13,196 bases of DNA from JAICKM01 sp035693165 (GCA_035693165.1 DASSGZ010000540.1:1-13196); one strand, 5' to 3'; counted from the stretch's first letter, positions 6,379-12,820 are shown. Numbers and translations: made by a program. The notes: a model not told the origin generated them from the sequence alone.

Positions 6379-7422
6379 TCAGGGAAACAGCACGACCTTG
6401 GCGGCTTCTCCCGCGTTCATCATGGCGAAGGCTTTGTCGAATTCGCCCAGGTCGAGGCGGTGGGTTATGACGCAGGTGGGATCGACCGCGCCCGACAGGA
6501 TCAGGCCGCGGGTGCGGTACCAGGTGTCCCAGATGCGCCGGCCCGAAATGCCGTGGACCCGCGCGCCCTTGAAAATGACGGCGGTGTTCAGGTCGATCTC
6601 CACTGGGCGGGCGGTCAGGCCCAGCAGGGCGGCCTCGCCGCCGTAGCGCAACATCTCGAAGCCCTGCGCGATGGCGCGCGGGTTGCCCGACATCTCCAGC
6701 ATCACGTCCACGCCTTCGCCGTCGGTGGCCGCGCGCACGGTGGCGACCGGGTCGGTCTCGCGGGAGTTAATGACCAGGGTGGCGCCCTGCTGCTCGGCCA
6801 GGGCCAGGCGTACCGGGTTGATGTCCACCGCATAGACCGCCGAGGCGCCGGCCGCCCTGGCGATGGCGATGGCCCACAGCCCGATCGGGCCGCAGCCGAT
6901 GACGGCCACGCGCTTGGTGGGGATGTCGCACGAGAAGACCGTGTGGACGGCGTTGCCGAACGGCTCCTGGATGGAGGCGACCTCGACCGGCATGTCGGGC
7001 GGGTTTTTCCAGGCCACTTGGGCCGGGACGCTGACGTACTCGGCGTAGACGCCGGGCCGGTCCACGCCCAGGATCTGCACGTTGGCGCAGATGTGGCCCT
7101 GGCCGGTGCGGCATTGCAGGCAGTGGCCGCAGGTGATGTGGCTTTCCAGGGACACAAAATCGCCGACCTGGACGTTGGCGACGTTGTGGCCGGCTTCCAC
7201 GACATCGCCGCAGCATTCGTGGCCGAAGACCATGGGCGGTTTATGGAAGCGCGACTGCGCCCAGGGGTCCCAATTATAGATATGTAGATCGGTGCCGCAC
7301 ATGCTGGCGGCGCGCACGCGGACCAGGATATCGTCCGGGCCGATGGTGGGCACCGGTACCTGGGCCAGGACGGCGCCGGGCGCGGCTTCGGCCTTCAGCA
7401 CGGCGCGCATCAATTCGGGCAT
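6379..7422 (-). CDS. tdh: L-threonine 3-dehydrogenase, zinc-dependent
   Basis: Tdh (EC 1.1.1.103) oxidises L-threonine to 2-amino-3-oxobutyrate with NAD+. The product is 347 residues, the standard length for medium-chain zinc dehydrogenases of this type. The catalytic zinc site is C42 (CGTD), H68-E69 (GHE) and E153 (QEPFGNA). The structural zinc cysteines are C98, C101, C104 and C112 (CGHCLQCRTGQGHIC). The NAD fold has GCGPIG at 176-181 and D200 after the second strand, which favours NAD over NADP. IYNWDPWAQSR (48-58) is typical of Tdh and separates it from sorbitol or alcohol dehydrogenases. GGAGGT lies about nine bases before the ATG. It is the first gene of the operon, with kbl 30 bases downstream. 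This is the reverse of the E. coli kbl-tdh order. Its promoter is one half of the divergent pair at 7555-7617. Confidence 0.96.
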   Translation of the reverse strand: MPELMRAVLKAEAAPGAVLAQVPVPTIGPDDILVRVRAASMCGTDLHIYNWDPWAQSRFHKPPMVFGHECCGDVVEAGHNVANVQVGDFVSLESHITCGHCLQCRTGQGHICANVQILGVDRPGVYAEYVSVPAQVAWKNPPDMPVEVASIQEPFGNAVHTVFSCDIPTKRVAVIGCGPIGLWAIAIARAAGASAVYAVDINPVRLALAEQQGATLVINSRETDPVATVRAATDGEGVDVMLEMSGNPRAIAQGFEMLRYGGEAALLGLTARPVEIDLNTAVIFKGARVHGISGRRIWDTWYRTRGLILSGAVDPTCVITHRLDLGEFDKAFAMMNAGEAAKVVLFP

Positions 7423-7487
7423 ACGACTCTGACCTCCTCGTCAGACCTGCCGCCCAGAGCCGTCGTTGGCCGGGGCGGGACAAGCGG

Positions 7488-7541
7488 GACCGGGCCGGGA
7501 GGCACGTCCCGCGCGTGATTTGCATCATTGACCGGGCCGGG
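7488..7541. repeat. 12-bp direct repeat in the tdh leader
   Basis: GACCGGGCCGGG occurs perfectly at 7488-7499 and 7530-7541. The left edges are 42 bp apart, almost exactly four helical turns. Each copy contains CCGG-N-CCGG, a small dyad. Between them is TGAT-TTGC-ATCA (7517-7528). All of this lies between the tdh promoter and its ribosome site, in a predicted leader of about 125 bases. Confidence 0.55.
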
Positions 7542-7554
7542 TTGGGGCTGAGAC

Positions 7555-7584
7555 AGTATAGCACCCGCCCAAGAAGGGTGTCAA
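7555..7584 (-). promoter_or_regulatory. Sigma70-type promoter of tdh-kbl (left half of divergent pair)
   Basis: On the minus strand TTGACA (7584-7579, perfect) is followed by an 18-base spacer and TATACT (7560-7555). Transcription would start near 7548, giving tdh an unusually long leader of about 125 bases. The -35 sits in one arm of the 15-bp palindrome at 7579-7593. Confidence 0.75.
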
Positions 7585-7593
7585 GACTTGACA
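7579..7593. promoter_or_regulatory. 15-bp palindrome joining the two divergent -35 boxes
   Basis: TGTCAAG-A-CTTGACA is a perfect dyad around the A at 7586. Each arm contains one -35 box, so RNA polymerases on the two promoters would compete. A regulator bound here would affect both operons. The symmetry may simply be the consequence of two perfect -35 boxes placed back to back, but the matching G/C pair next to each box extends it beyond that. Confidence 0.6.
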
Positions 7594-7617
7594 TCCGCCC
7601 GAGGTCTCGCCTATACT
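7588..7617 (+). promoter_or_regulatory. Sigma70-type promoter of the DUF3105-TlpA-MauE operon (right half of divergent pair)
   Basis: TTGACA (7588-7593, perfect) is followed by an 18-base spacer and TATACT (7612-7617). Transcription would start near 7624. The -35 sequence, -10 sequence and spacer length are identical to those of the opposing tdh promoter. Confidence 0.8.
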
Positions 7618-7676
7618 TTGGGACGATGCCCCTTGCGTCAACTTCCACGGAACAGAGGAACAGAGAAAGGGAAAGT

Positions 7677-8396
7677 ATGCCCAAGACGGCCGGCAAGAAA
7701 CCCCCCGTTACTGCGCCCCCGGTGCAGACCCGTAACCAACAACAAGCGATCCGCCGGCAAATGGACGAAACGCGCCAGGCCGCCCGCGCGCAGGCGCAAG
7801 CCCGCCGGGAAGCCCAGGCCGCCGCGGCCCGCGCCGCGCGACTCCGCCGCCGCACCCTCCTGAGCGTGGGTGCCGGCCTGGTCGTCGTGCTCGTGGTGGG
7901 CGGCCTTCTCTTCTGGTACAACGACACGCACCCCGGCGAGAGTTTCCCGGACCAGGGCCACACCCACGTGGCGAACGCCACCGCGCCCCATGCGCCCTAT
8001 ACAACCGACCCGCCGACATCCGGCCCGCATCTCGACGGTCTGGCCCCCTGGGGCGTCTCTGATAAAACTCTTGATCCGGTGGAATACGTTCACAACATGG
8101 AGGACGGTGGCGTTATTGTCCAATATCGCCCCGATCTGCCGGCCGCCGATGTCGCGCGGCTCAAGACTATCGTGCAGAGCTACGACAACATATACGTGAG
8201 CATGCGGCTGCCCAACGGCACCAGCACCCAGATCAACCAGCATGTGCTCATGGTGCCGTATCCCACGCTGAAAGAGCCGGTCGTGCTGACGGCGTGGACG
8301 CGTATGCAGCGGTTCCCGACCCTTGACGAGAACGGCATCCGCCATTTCATCGATATGTACCGTGGCATCGATCATCACGTCGCCGGGCAGGGGTAG
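7677..8396 (+). CDS. DUF3105 family membrane-anchored protein
   Basis: The product is 239 residues. A basic, Ala/Arg/Gln-rich cytoplasmic segment (1-59, probably helical) is followed by one membrane helix (about 61-80) and an outer DUF3105 domain. That domain has the family landmarks: HTHV (95-98), DPPTSGPH (111-118), VHNMEDGGVIVQY (138-150) and the later VVLTAWTRM and FIDMYRG. The usual HNLEHGG motif reads HNMEDGG here, so one conserved histidine is replaced by aspartate. The histidine-rich surface suggests metal binding, but the biochemical function of DUF3105 is unknown. The frame is open from 7515, but those codons overlap the promoter. An ATG at 7626 would be nearly leaderless. The ATG at 7677 with AAGGGA just upstream is preferred. 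It is the first gene of a three-gene operon, 34 bases before the thioredoxin gene. Confidence 0.87.
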   Translation: MPKTAGKKPPVTAPPVQTRNQQQAIRRQMDETRQAARAQAQARREAQAAAARAARLRRRTLLSVGAGLVVVLVVGGLLFWYNDTHPGESFPDQGHTHVANATAPHAPYTTDPPTSGPHLDGLAPWGVSDKTLDPVEYVHNMEDGGVIVQYRPDLPAADVARLKTIVQSYDNIYVSMRLPNGTSTQINQHVLMVPYPTLKEPVVLTAWTRMQRFPTLDENGIRHFIDMYRGIDHHVAGQG

Positions 8397-8430
8397 GCCC
8401 CCGCGACATTGGCTGAGGAGAATCAGGACA

Positions 8431-9243
8431 ATGAGTAAAGAACCGACCGGCAAGCCCGTGGGTGTCGCCAATCGAACGACGGGTAACAAAGCCGTCGCGC
8501 CCAACGGCCGGCCCCCCGCAACGCCGGGCGCCAAGCCGGGCGCGGCCCGCGCCGGGAAAGTCAACGTCGCGCCGAACCGGGCGGGCGCCGCCGGGCGTGG
8601 GGCCGCGCGCCGCAGCGCCAAGCGCAAGGGCGGGCTGCGCCTCAGCAGCCTCGATATCGCCATGATGCTGGCCGGCGTGGTCGGCGTGGCGATCCTGGTG
8701 TTCGCGGTGCTGACCGCGAATAAGGCCCCGAGCACCACGGCCGGCGGCACCAGCCCCGCGGCCCAGATCCCGCGCAACGCGACGCCGGTCCCCGTGGGCG
8801 CCGCCGCGCCCGATTTCACCTTGCCCGCCGCCGATGGGCAGAACTACTCGCTCAGCCAATTCAAGGGCAAGGTCGTGTTGCTGGAGTTCCTGGCGACCTG
8901 GTGCCCGCACTGCCAGGAAGACTCGAAGATTTTCAACCAGGTATCCGACGCCTACAAGGATAAGAACGTCCAGTTCCTCGGCGTGAACGCGAGTCCCTAC
9001 GGCCACGATCACACCAGCGCGGCAACGATAGACGATCTCAAGTGGTTCCGCGATACCTACGGCACGCAGTATCCGCTGATGTTCGACAAGGACTACTCGG
9101 TGTCCAATACGTACGCCGTGCAGTACTTCCCGACGGTGTACGTCATCGACGCCACGGGTAAGATCAACGCGATGCCCGACTCCGACATCACCGTGGAGTC
9201 CGTGTCCGCGCTGCTCGACACGGCGCTGAAGGCAGGGCAATAG
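8431..9243 (+). CDS. Membrane-anchored TlpA/ResA-like thioredoxin
   Basis: The product is 270 residues. A low-complexity basic Gly/Ala/Pro-rich cytoplasmic tail (1-72) is followed by one membrane helix (about 75-95), a short outer linker and a thioredoxin-fold domain (about 120-270). The entry APDFTLPAADGQNYSLSQFKGK (126-147) is typical of the AhpC/TlpA group. The active site is W157-C158-P-H-C161, and the cis-proline is P234 in YFPTVYVID. CPHC is the dipeptide type found in DsbA, so the protein could be more oxidising than ResA-type CEPC proteins. It acts outside the membrane. GAGGAG lies ten bases before the ATG at 8431, and the frame upstream to 8323 overlaps the DUF3105 gene and is rejected. 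The stop TAG nearly touches the next gene, so the two are probably translationally coupled. Confidence 0.93.
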   Translation: MSKEPTGKPVGVANRTTGNKAVAPNGRPPATPGAKPGAARAGKVNVAPNRAGAAGRGAARRSAKRKGGLRLSSLDIAMMLAGVVGVAILVFAVLTANKAPSTTAGGTSPAAQIPRNATPVPVGAAAPDFTLPAADGQNYSLSQFKGKVVLLEFLATWCPHCQEDSKIFNQVSDAYKDKNVQFLGVNASPYGHDHTSAATIDDLKWFRDTYGTQYPLMFDKDYSVSNTYAVQYFPTVYVIDATGKINAMPDSDITVESVSALLDTALKAGQ

Positions 9244-9245
9244 TG

Positions 9246-9908
9246 ATGGCCGGGCGGGTGGACGCCGAGCGCGGACTACCGGTCGCCGAGGGGCGGATCA
9301 CGGCGGGCGCGGCGCCCCGCGCGGGGTGGCGCGGCCTCCTGAGCAATCCCTATCTGACGCTAGTCTCGCGGCTGGTACTGGGCGTGATCTTCTTCCTGGC
9401 CGGGCTGGTTAAGCTGGGCATCCCGGAGAGCATGGCCGCGAGCATCAACAGCTATGAGATGCCGCTGCCCAAGCTGCTGGTCGATGCCATGGCCGTGGGC
9501 CTGCCGCCGCTGGAGATGGGCCTGGGGCTGTTCCTGCTGCTGGGCCTATTCATGCGGCCGATGGCCGTCCTGTCGGGCGCGCTCAACATCATCTTCCTGA
9601 TCGCCATGATCCAGGCGGCGGCACGCGGCCTATCGCCCGACTGCGGCTGCTTTGCCGGCGCCCAGGACACCCCTGTCGGTCAGGCGATTCTCAAGGCTTT
9701 GCCCGCGTTCAACGCGTTTATGAATGAGCCGGTCGGCGTGGGCAGCATCCTGCGGGACACTGTCTTCCTGCTGATGTCGATCCACCTCTTCCTGGTGCCG
9801 ACCGTCTTCGGCCTGGACAACTGGCGGCATGCCCGCCAGGCGGCCCTCCTCGACGAGGAAGAGGACGCTGCTGAAGAAGAGGACGGCGAACCGGAACAGG
9901 CGGTCTGA
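9246..9908 (+). CDS. MauE/DoxX-like integral membrane protein
   Basis: The product is 220 residues with four likely membrane helices (about 36-58, 80-102, 105-125 and 168-188). The core resembles MauE, a protein needed for methylamine dehydrogenase maturation, and the related DoxX family: LVSRLVLGVIFFLAGLVKL (39-57), then INSYEMPLPKLLVDAMA, LPPLEMGLGLFLLLGL, and PDCGCFAG with C133 and C135 after the third helix. The cysteine pair is suited to passing electrons to a thioredoxin. No mauA/mauB genes are present, so the role is not methylamine oxidation on this evidence. I infer an electron or disulfide partner of the upstream TlpA protein. The C-terminus (203-218) is strongly acidic. The ATG at 9246 is chosen. 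A GTG at 9243 overlaps the upstream stop by one base and would add one residue. Confidence 0.85.
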   Translation: MAGRVDAERGLPVAEGRITAGAAPRAGWRGLLSNPYLTLVSRLVLGVIFFLAGLVKLGIPESMAASINSYEMPLPKLLVDAMAVGLPPLEMGLGLFLLLGLFMRPMAVLSGALNIIFLIAMIQAAARGLSPDCGCFAGAQDTPVGQAILKALPAFNAFMNEPVGVGSILRDTVFLLMSIHLFLVPTVFGLDNWRHARQAALLDEEEDAAEEEDGEPEQAV

Positions 9909-9915
9909 CAGCGCA

Positions 9916-9934
9916 GGCCGGTTTCAAACCGGCC
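9916..9934. repeat. 19-bp palindrome after the MauE-like gene
   Basis: GGCCGGTTTCAAACCGGCC is a perfect dyad around the C at 9925, eight bases after the stop. No T-run follows, and the real terminator comes 21 bases later. The sequence has the look of a dispersed palindromic element placed between genes, but no second full copy occurs in this window. Confidence 0.55.
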
Positions 9935-9955
9935 CGTGCAAATTGCATAAAAGCA

Positions 9956-9992
9956 GCCCCCACGCGGACCTGCCGCGTGGGGGCTTTTTTTT
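9956..9992 (+). terminator. Strong rho-independent terminator, probably bidirectional
   Basis: GCCCCCACGCGG (9956-9967) pairs perfectly over 12 bp with CCGCGTGGGGGC (9973-9984) around a five-base loop, and eight T follow (9985-9992). It ends the DUF3105-TlpA-MauE operon. In the minus direction the same stem is followed by TGCTTTTATG, and the propeller gene stops at 10001, so it can serve both converging genes. Confidence 0.93.
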
Positions 9993-10000
9993 GCGGGGTG

Positions 10001-11887
10001 CTACTTGCCGGGGTAGCGCCAGGCCACGTACTGCTGGCCGACGTTGCCCAGTTCGACCCGCCACTCCGGCGGGTTCTGGAAGTTGAAGCTGAGCGTGCGC
10101 CGCTCGAAGATCTGCACCAGCACGGGCTGGTCCGGTTTGCCGGCCACAGTGGCGCGCACCCAATAGGGTTCGCTGATCGGGTAGCCCATCAGCGCGACCC
10201 AGTCGGGTTGCTTTTGCAGCCAGTTCCAGAAGGCGTCGGGGATGTTGTGCCCGCTCTCGGCGACGAAGTGGGCGTAGGTCACGCCCGCGCCCAGGCCGGG
10301 ATCGTCGGCGACGGCGCCGTCCGGGAACAGCGTGGCGGCGACCGGCCGGCCGGTGCGATCGGTGGTTTTCCCGGCGTCGGTGCCCGCGCCCAGCTTGTTG
10401 AACGTCGCATAGGTCGGCGCCGGGTTGTTCGCAGCGTCGCCGGTCACGACGACGTTGGCCGGCACCGTGTTGGTGAAGGTGGTGGGGCCGGTCTGGATCT
10501 GCCCCGTGACCAGCTCGCGCGCCAGCAGGCCCGACGTGACATAATATTTATCCGGGCGCGGCGCGGCGGGGTGGGCGATCTCCATGCGGCCTTTGTCGAA
10601 ATACTCGACCTGGCGCGCGCCGCCCGGCGAATCGCCCCACGGCTCCTTCATGCTCAGGATGGGCTTCGGTCCCCAGAGCCAGGGCCGGGCCACCCACCCG
10701 GCGGCCACGGCGTTGTCGCTCAGCTTCCAGGTATTATAGAAGGCCGGGTCGGTCTCAAAGCGCACCTTCGGCTTCCAGACGGCGTTGAAGCTGGCGGGGA
10801 TCAGTTCCTTGTTGTTGCTGCCGTCCAGTTGCAAGAGCCAGGTGGAGTGCAGGAAGATCAGCTTACCGGCCTGGGTCTTGGTGCGGCTGACGCGGATGAG
10901 GATCTGCTGGCCGCTGGGCGAGACGCCGGGCGGGCCGATGGACGAGATCTCGTCGTTGCGCGGGTTGTACGTGTAGGGCACGGTCCAGACCGGTTTGGGG
11001 TTCAGCCCATCGAGATCGGCACTGTAGACGCGGTGCGCGTCGCCGCTAGAACCGGAGACGGAGATAACGACCCGCTTGGGACCGGGCGCCCACGATGCGC
11101 CGGCCTTGGTGGTGCCGGGCGCGCCGCGCGCGGTCAGCACGGTGTTGAAGTGGCCCGTCGCCAGGGTCAGCACGCCGAAGCGGTTGCCGTCGCTCACGGC
11201 CAGGTAGCGGCCATCGGGCGACCAGGCGCCGCCGAGCACCCACATCTTCGCGCCGTCGCCGGGCAGGGACGCGGGCGCCGCCGCCGGGTCGGTCACGTCG
11301 AAGATATGGCCGGGGAAGCCCGCCGCGATGTGTGTGCCGTCGGGCGACCAGGCCACGCCCGCGGGTAGGCTGGGGATGTCGGTAGCGCCGGGCACCTTCC
11401 AGGCCGCCCCGCCGCCGCTCGGCATGATCCACAGGTCGCCGCGCGGCAGGGGCTTGGCGCTCCATGCCTCGCCGCCCAGGTAGGCAATGAAGCGGCCGTC
11501 GGGCGACCAGAAGGGGTTCGAGTAGACGCCGTCGGCCAGCCGCTGCAGGTTACTGCCGTCGGCGTTCATTGTGTAGAGGGTGAGCGCCTCTGTGACCAGG
11601 GCGATCTGCGTGCCGTCCGGTGACCAGTTCTGATACCAGACATTGCCGAGCTGGGTGATCTGCTTGTCGTCGCCGCCCGCCACCGTGCGCAGGTAGAAGT
11701 TGCGCACGCGGTTGTCGGGGTTCTTGGGGTCGGGGATCTGGTCGGCGCCAAAGGAGAAGACCTCGGCGCCGAGGTCGGGCGCCTGGGCGGCGACGGGCGC
11801 GGCCCGGCTCCCCCCGGCCAGCAGGGCCGGCACCAGGGCCAGCAGCCCGATCAGTCTCCAGTCTCGAACACGCCCTCGTGATCTCAT
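10001..11887 (-). CDS. Secreted TolB/WD40-type beta-propeller protein with unnamed C-terminal module
   Basis: The product is 628 residues. A signal peptide covers about 1-35 (basic start, LLALVPALLAGG, then AAPVAAQ). The first half carries PD40/TolB-like propeller repeats, seen as SPDG turns starting at about 89, 128, 181 and 223, and a variant SPSG at 323. The C-terminal part (about 385-628) has a pattern I know from many secreted Chloroflexota proteins: WKLSDNAVAAGWVARPWLWGP, EYFDKGRMEIAHP (428-440), VTSGLLARELVTGQIQ, a GH.IP.AFWNWL segment, FERRTLSFNF (594-603) and a final RVELGNVGQQYVAWRY. That module has no name I can give and no known role. The frame extends to 12256, but ATG 11887 has GGGAGGT close upstream and begins the signal peptide. 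The protein probably sits on or outside the cell. No enzyme motif is visible. Confidence 0.85.
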   Translation of the reverse strand: MRSRGRVRDWRLIGLLALVPALLAGGSRAAPVAAQAPDLGAEVFSFGADQIPDPKNPDNRVRNFYLRTVAGGDDKQITQLGNVWYQNWSPDGTQIALVTEALTLYTMNADGSNLQRLADGVYSNPFWSPDGRFIAYLGGEAWSAKPLPRGDLWIMPSGGGAAWKVPGATDIPSLPAGVAWSPDGTHIAAGFPGHIFDVTDPAAAPASLPGDGAKMWVLGGAWSPDGRYLAVSDGNRFGVLTLATGHFNTVLTARGAPGTTKAGASWAPGPKRVVISVSGSSGDAHRVYSADLDGLNPKPVWTVPYTYNPRNDEISSIGPPGVSPSGQQILIRVSRTKTQAGKLIFLHSTWLLQLDGSNNKELIPASFNAVWKPKVRFETDPAFYNTWKLSDNAVAAGWVARPWLWGPKPILSMKEPWGDSPGGARQVEYFDKGRMEIAHPAAPRPDKYYVTSGLLARELVTGQIQTGPTTFTNTVPANVVVTGDAANNPAPTYATFNKLGAGTDAGKTTDRTGRPVAATLFPDGAVADDPGLGAGVTYAHFVAESGHNIPDAFWNWLQKQPDWVALMGYPISEPYWVRATVAGKPDQPVLVQIFERRTLSFNFQNPPEWRVELGNVGQQYVAWRYPGK

Positions 11888-11905
11888 CCCAGACCTCCCT
11901 GAATC

Positions 11906-11975
11906 ACCGCTGCCAAAGCATTGGTAAGCGTGCGGCCGCGCGCGTATTGTAGCACAGCGCGGCAACCGCTGCCAA
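11906..11975. repeat. 11-bp direct repeat in the propeller gene control region
   Basis: ACCGCTGCCAA occurs perfectly at 11906-11916 and 11965-11975, and a partial third copy (GCCGCTGCC) follows at 11976-11984. The second copy contains the -35 box of the propeller promoter (TGCCAA on this strand). The first lies in the leader close to the ribosome site. This is the layout expected for operators that flank a promoter. Confidence 0.5.
11946..11975 (-). promoter_or_regulatory. Sigma70-type promoter of the propeller gene
   Basis: On the minus strand TTGGCA (11975-11970, five of six) is followed by an 18-base spacer and TACAAT (11951-11946, five of six). Transcription would start near 11939, about 50 bases before the ATG at 11887. 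The distance, strand and motif quality all fit. Confidence 0.7.
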
Positions 11976-12005
11976 GCCGCTGCCTGCCGGGTCGTTAGAC
12001 GCGGG

Positions 12006-12034
12006 TTGCATTGCCTGCATGCTTCGGGTAAACT
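12006..12034 (+). promoter_or_regulatory. Candidate promoter of the amidase gene
   Basis: TTGCAT (12006-12011) is followed by a 17-base spacer and TAAACT (12029-12034). Both boxes are only moderate matches. Transcription would start near 12041, giving a leader of about 60 bases with a GGAGGAA ribosome site. It is weaker evidence than for the other promoters in this window. Confidence 0.4.
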
Positions 12035-12101
12035 CGTTCTCAGCGATCTACCGGTTATCCTCTGCCCGTCCTCAGCCCATACCCGATCGGAGGAATCCCT
12101 T

Positions 12102-12755
12102 ATGCGCCGGATCTTGACTTTCCTGGTTGTGACACTCGTGCTCGTGACCCTGCCCGTGGCCGGCACGGCTGCCGCCGCGCACGGCGGCGGTGGCACGACC
12201 AGCCCGCGCACGGTCTGTGTTGATGCCGGGCATGGCGGAACCGATCCTGGGGCCACCTATTTTGGCTTGCAGGAGAAGAATCTCACCCTCGACATCGCGA
12301 TGCGCCTGAAGACCTTGCTGAGCAGTAACGGATTCAATGTCGTGATGACCCGTACCGGTGATCAGACCCTGGGCAATACCGACCGGGCCAACATCTGCAA
12401 CGCTGCCGGAGCCGGCATGGTGCTCTCGATTCATCTGAACGCAGCCAGCGATCCCAGCGTCGACTATTTCAAAGCGTTCTACGGCAAGCAGAACAAGGAT
12501 CGCACTTTCACCCAGACGATCTGGAACAACTACAACCTGGCCCGCCCCGACGGGACCGGCCTCTTGCAGAAGTCAGGCATCGCGCAGTTCGCCTCGGGGC
12601 TGCTGCTCAAGACCAACGCGCCGGCCAGCCTGGCCGAAACCGTGTTCCTGTCGAACCCGGCCGAGGCTAACGCGCTGGCGGACGGCACGGGCACCCGCCA
12701 GCAGGCGATTGCGCAGCAACTTTACAACGGCCTCGTCGCCTGGTACAACCGCTAG
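12102..12755 (+). CDS. Secreted N-acetylmuramoyl-L-alanine amidase (Amidase_3 family)
   Basis: The enzyme (EC 3.5.1.28) cuts the amide bond between N-acetylmuramic acid and the stem peptide of peptidoglycan. The product is 217 residues: a signal peptide of about 1-26 (MRR, hydrophobic core, AGTAAAA) and a single catalytic domain. The zinc site is complete: H44 in VDAGHGGTDPGA, E58 in QEKNLTLDIA and H111 in LSIHLNA. The catalytic glutamate is E179 in LAETVFLSNPAEA. There is no SH3, LysM or other wall-binding domain, so it is a minimal, freely secreted form. The frame extends back to 12006, but that overlaps the likely promoter. ATG 12102 has GGAGGAA six bases upstream and begins the signal peptide. 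It is divergent from the propeller gene. It probably works in wall remodelling, cell separation or sporulation-like processes, which cannot be told apart here. Confidence 0.94.
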   Translation: MRRILTFLVVTLVLVTLPVAGTAAAAHGGGGTTSPRTVCVDAGHGGTDPGATYFGLQEKNLTLDIAMRLKTLLSSNGFNVVMTRTGDQTLGNTDRANICNAAGAGMVLSIHLNAASDPSVDYFKAFYGKQNKDRTFTQTIWNNYNLARPDGTGLLQKSGIAQFASGLLLKTNAPASLAETVFLSNPAEANALADGTGTRQQAIAQQLYNGLVAWYNR

Positions 12756-12768
12756 CCGCGTCATACCG

Positions 12769-12788
12769 CGGTTCTGCCGCCGGAACCG
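12769..12788 (+). terminator. Small hairpin just after the amidase stop
   Basis: CGGTTC (12769-12774) pairs with GAACCG (12783-12788) around an eight-base loop, 13 bases after the stop codon. It is followed by ATGTTCCTTCC, which has only a loose T content. It may protect the 3' end or act as a weak terminator. Confidence 0.35.
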
Positions 12789-12820
12789 ATGTTCCTTCCC
12801 CGCGCCGCCGGCCAAACGGG

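Noticed and set aside
7274..7528. An upstream reading frame in the tdh leader starting MMQITRG, considered as a threonine attenuator peptide
   Set aside because: It has only scattered threonine codons, no ribosome site, and runs into tdh out of frame instead of ending before a terminator/antiterminator pair.
7515..7676. Earlier starts for the DUF3105 gene (7515 and 7626)
   Set aside because: 7515 lies upstream of the -35 box. 7626 is at or next to the predicted transcription start, with no ribosome site. 7677 has a purine-rich ribosome site.
8431..9908. Interpreting the TlpA and MauE genes as a methylamine dehydrogenase cluster
   Set aside because: No mauA, mauB or cytochrome genes are present. 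MauE-like proteins occur widely outside methylotrophy.
9977..11368. A 463-codon plus-strand open frame opposite the propeller gene
   Set aside because: Antisense to a protein with a signal peptide and SPDG repeats. It would also start inside the terminator, and its protein has no recognisable pattern.
11888..12256. N-terminal extension of the propeller protein by 123 residues
   Set aside because: It would cross the promoter and overlap the divergent amidase gene. The extra sequence is Arg/Pro/Ser-rich noise and the downstream ATG begins a signal peptide.
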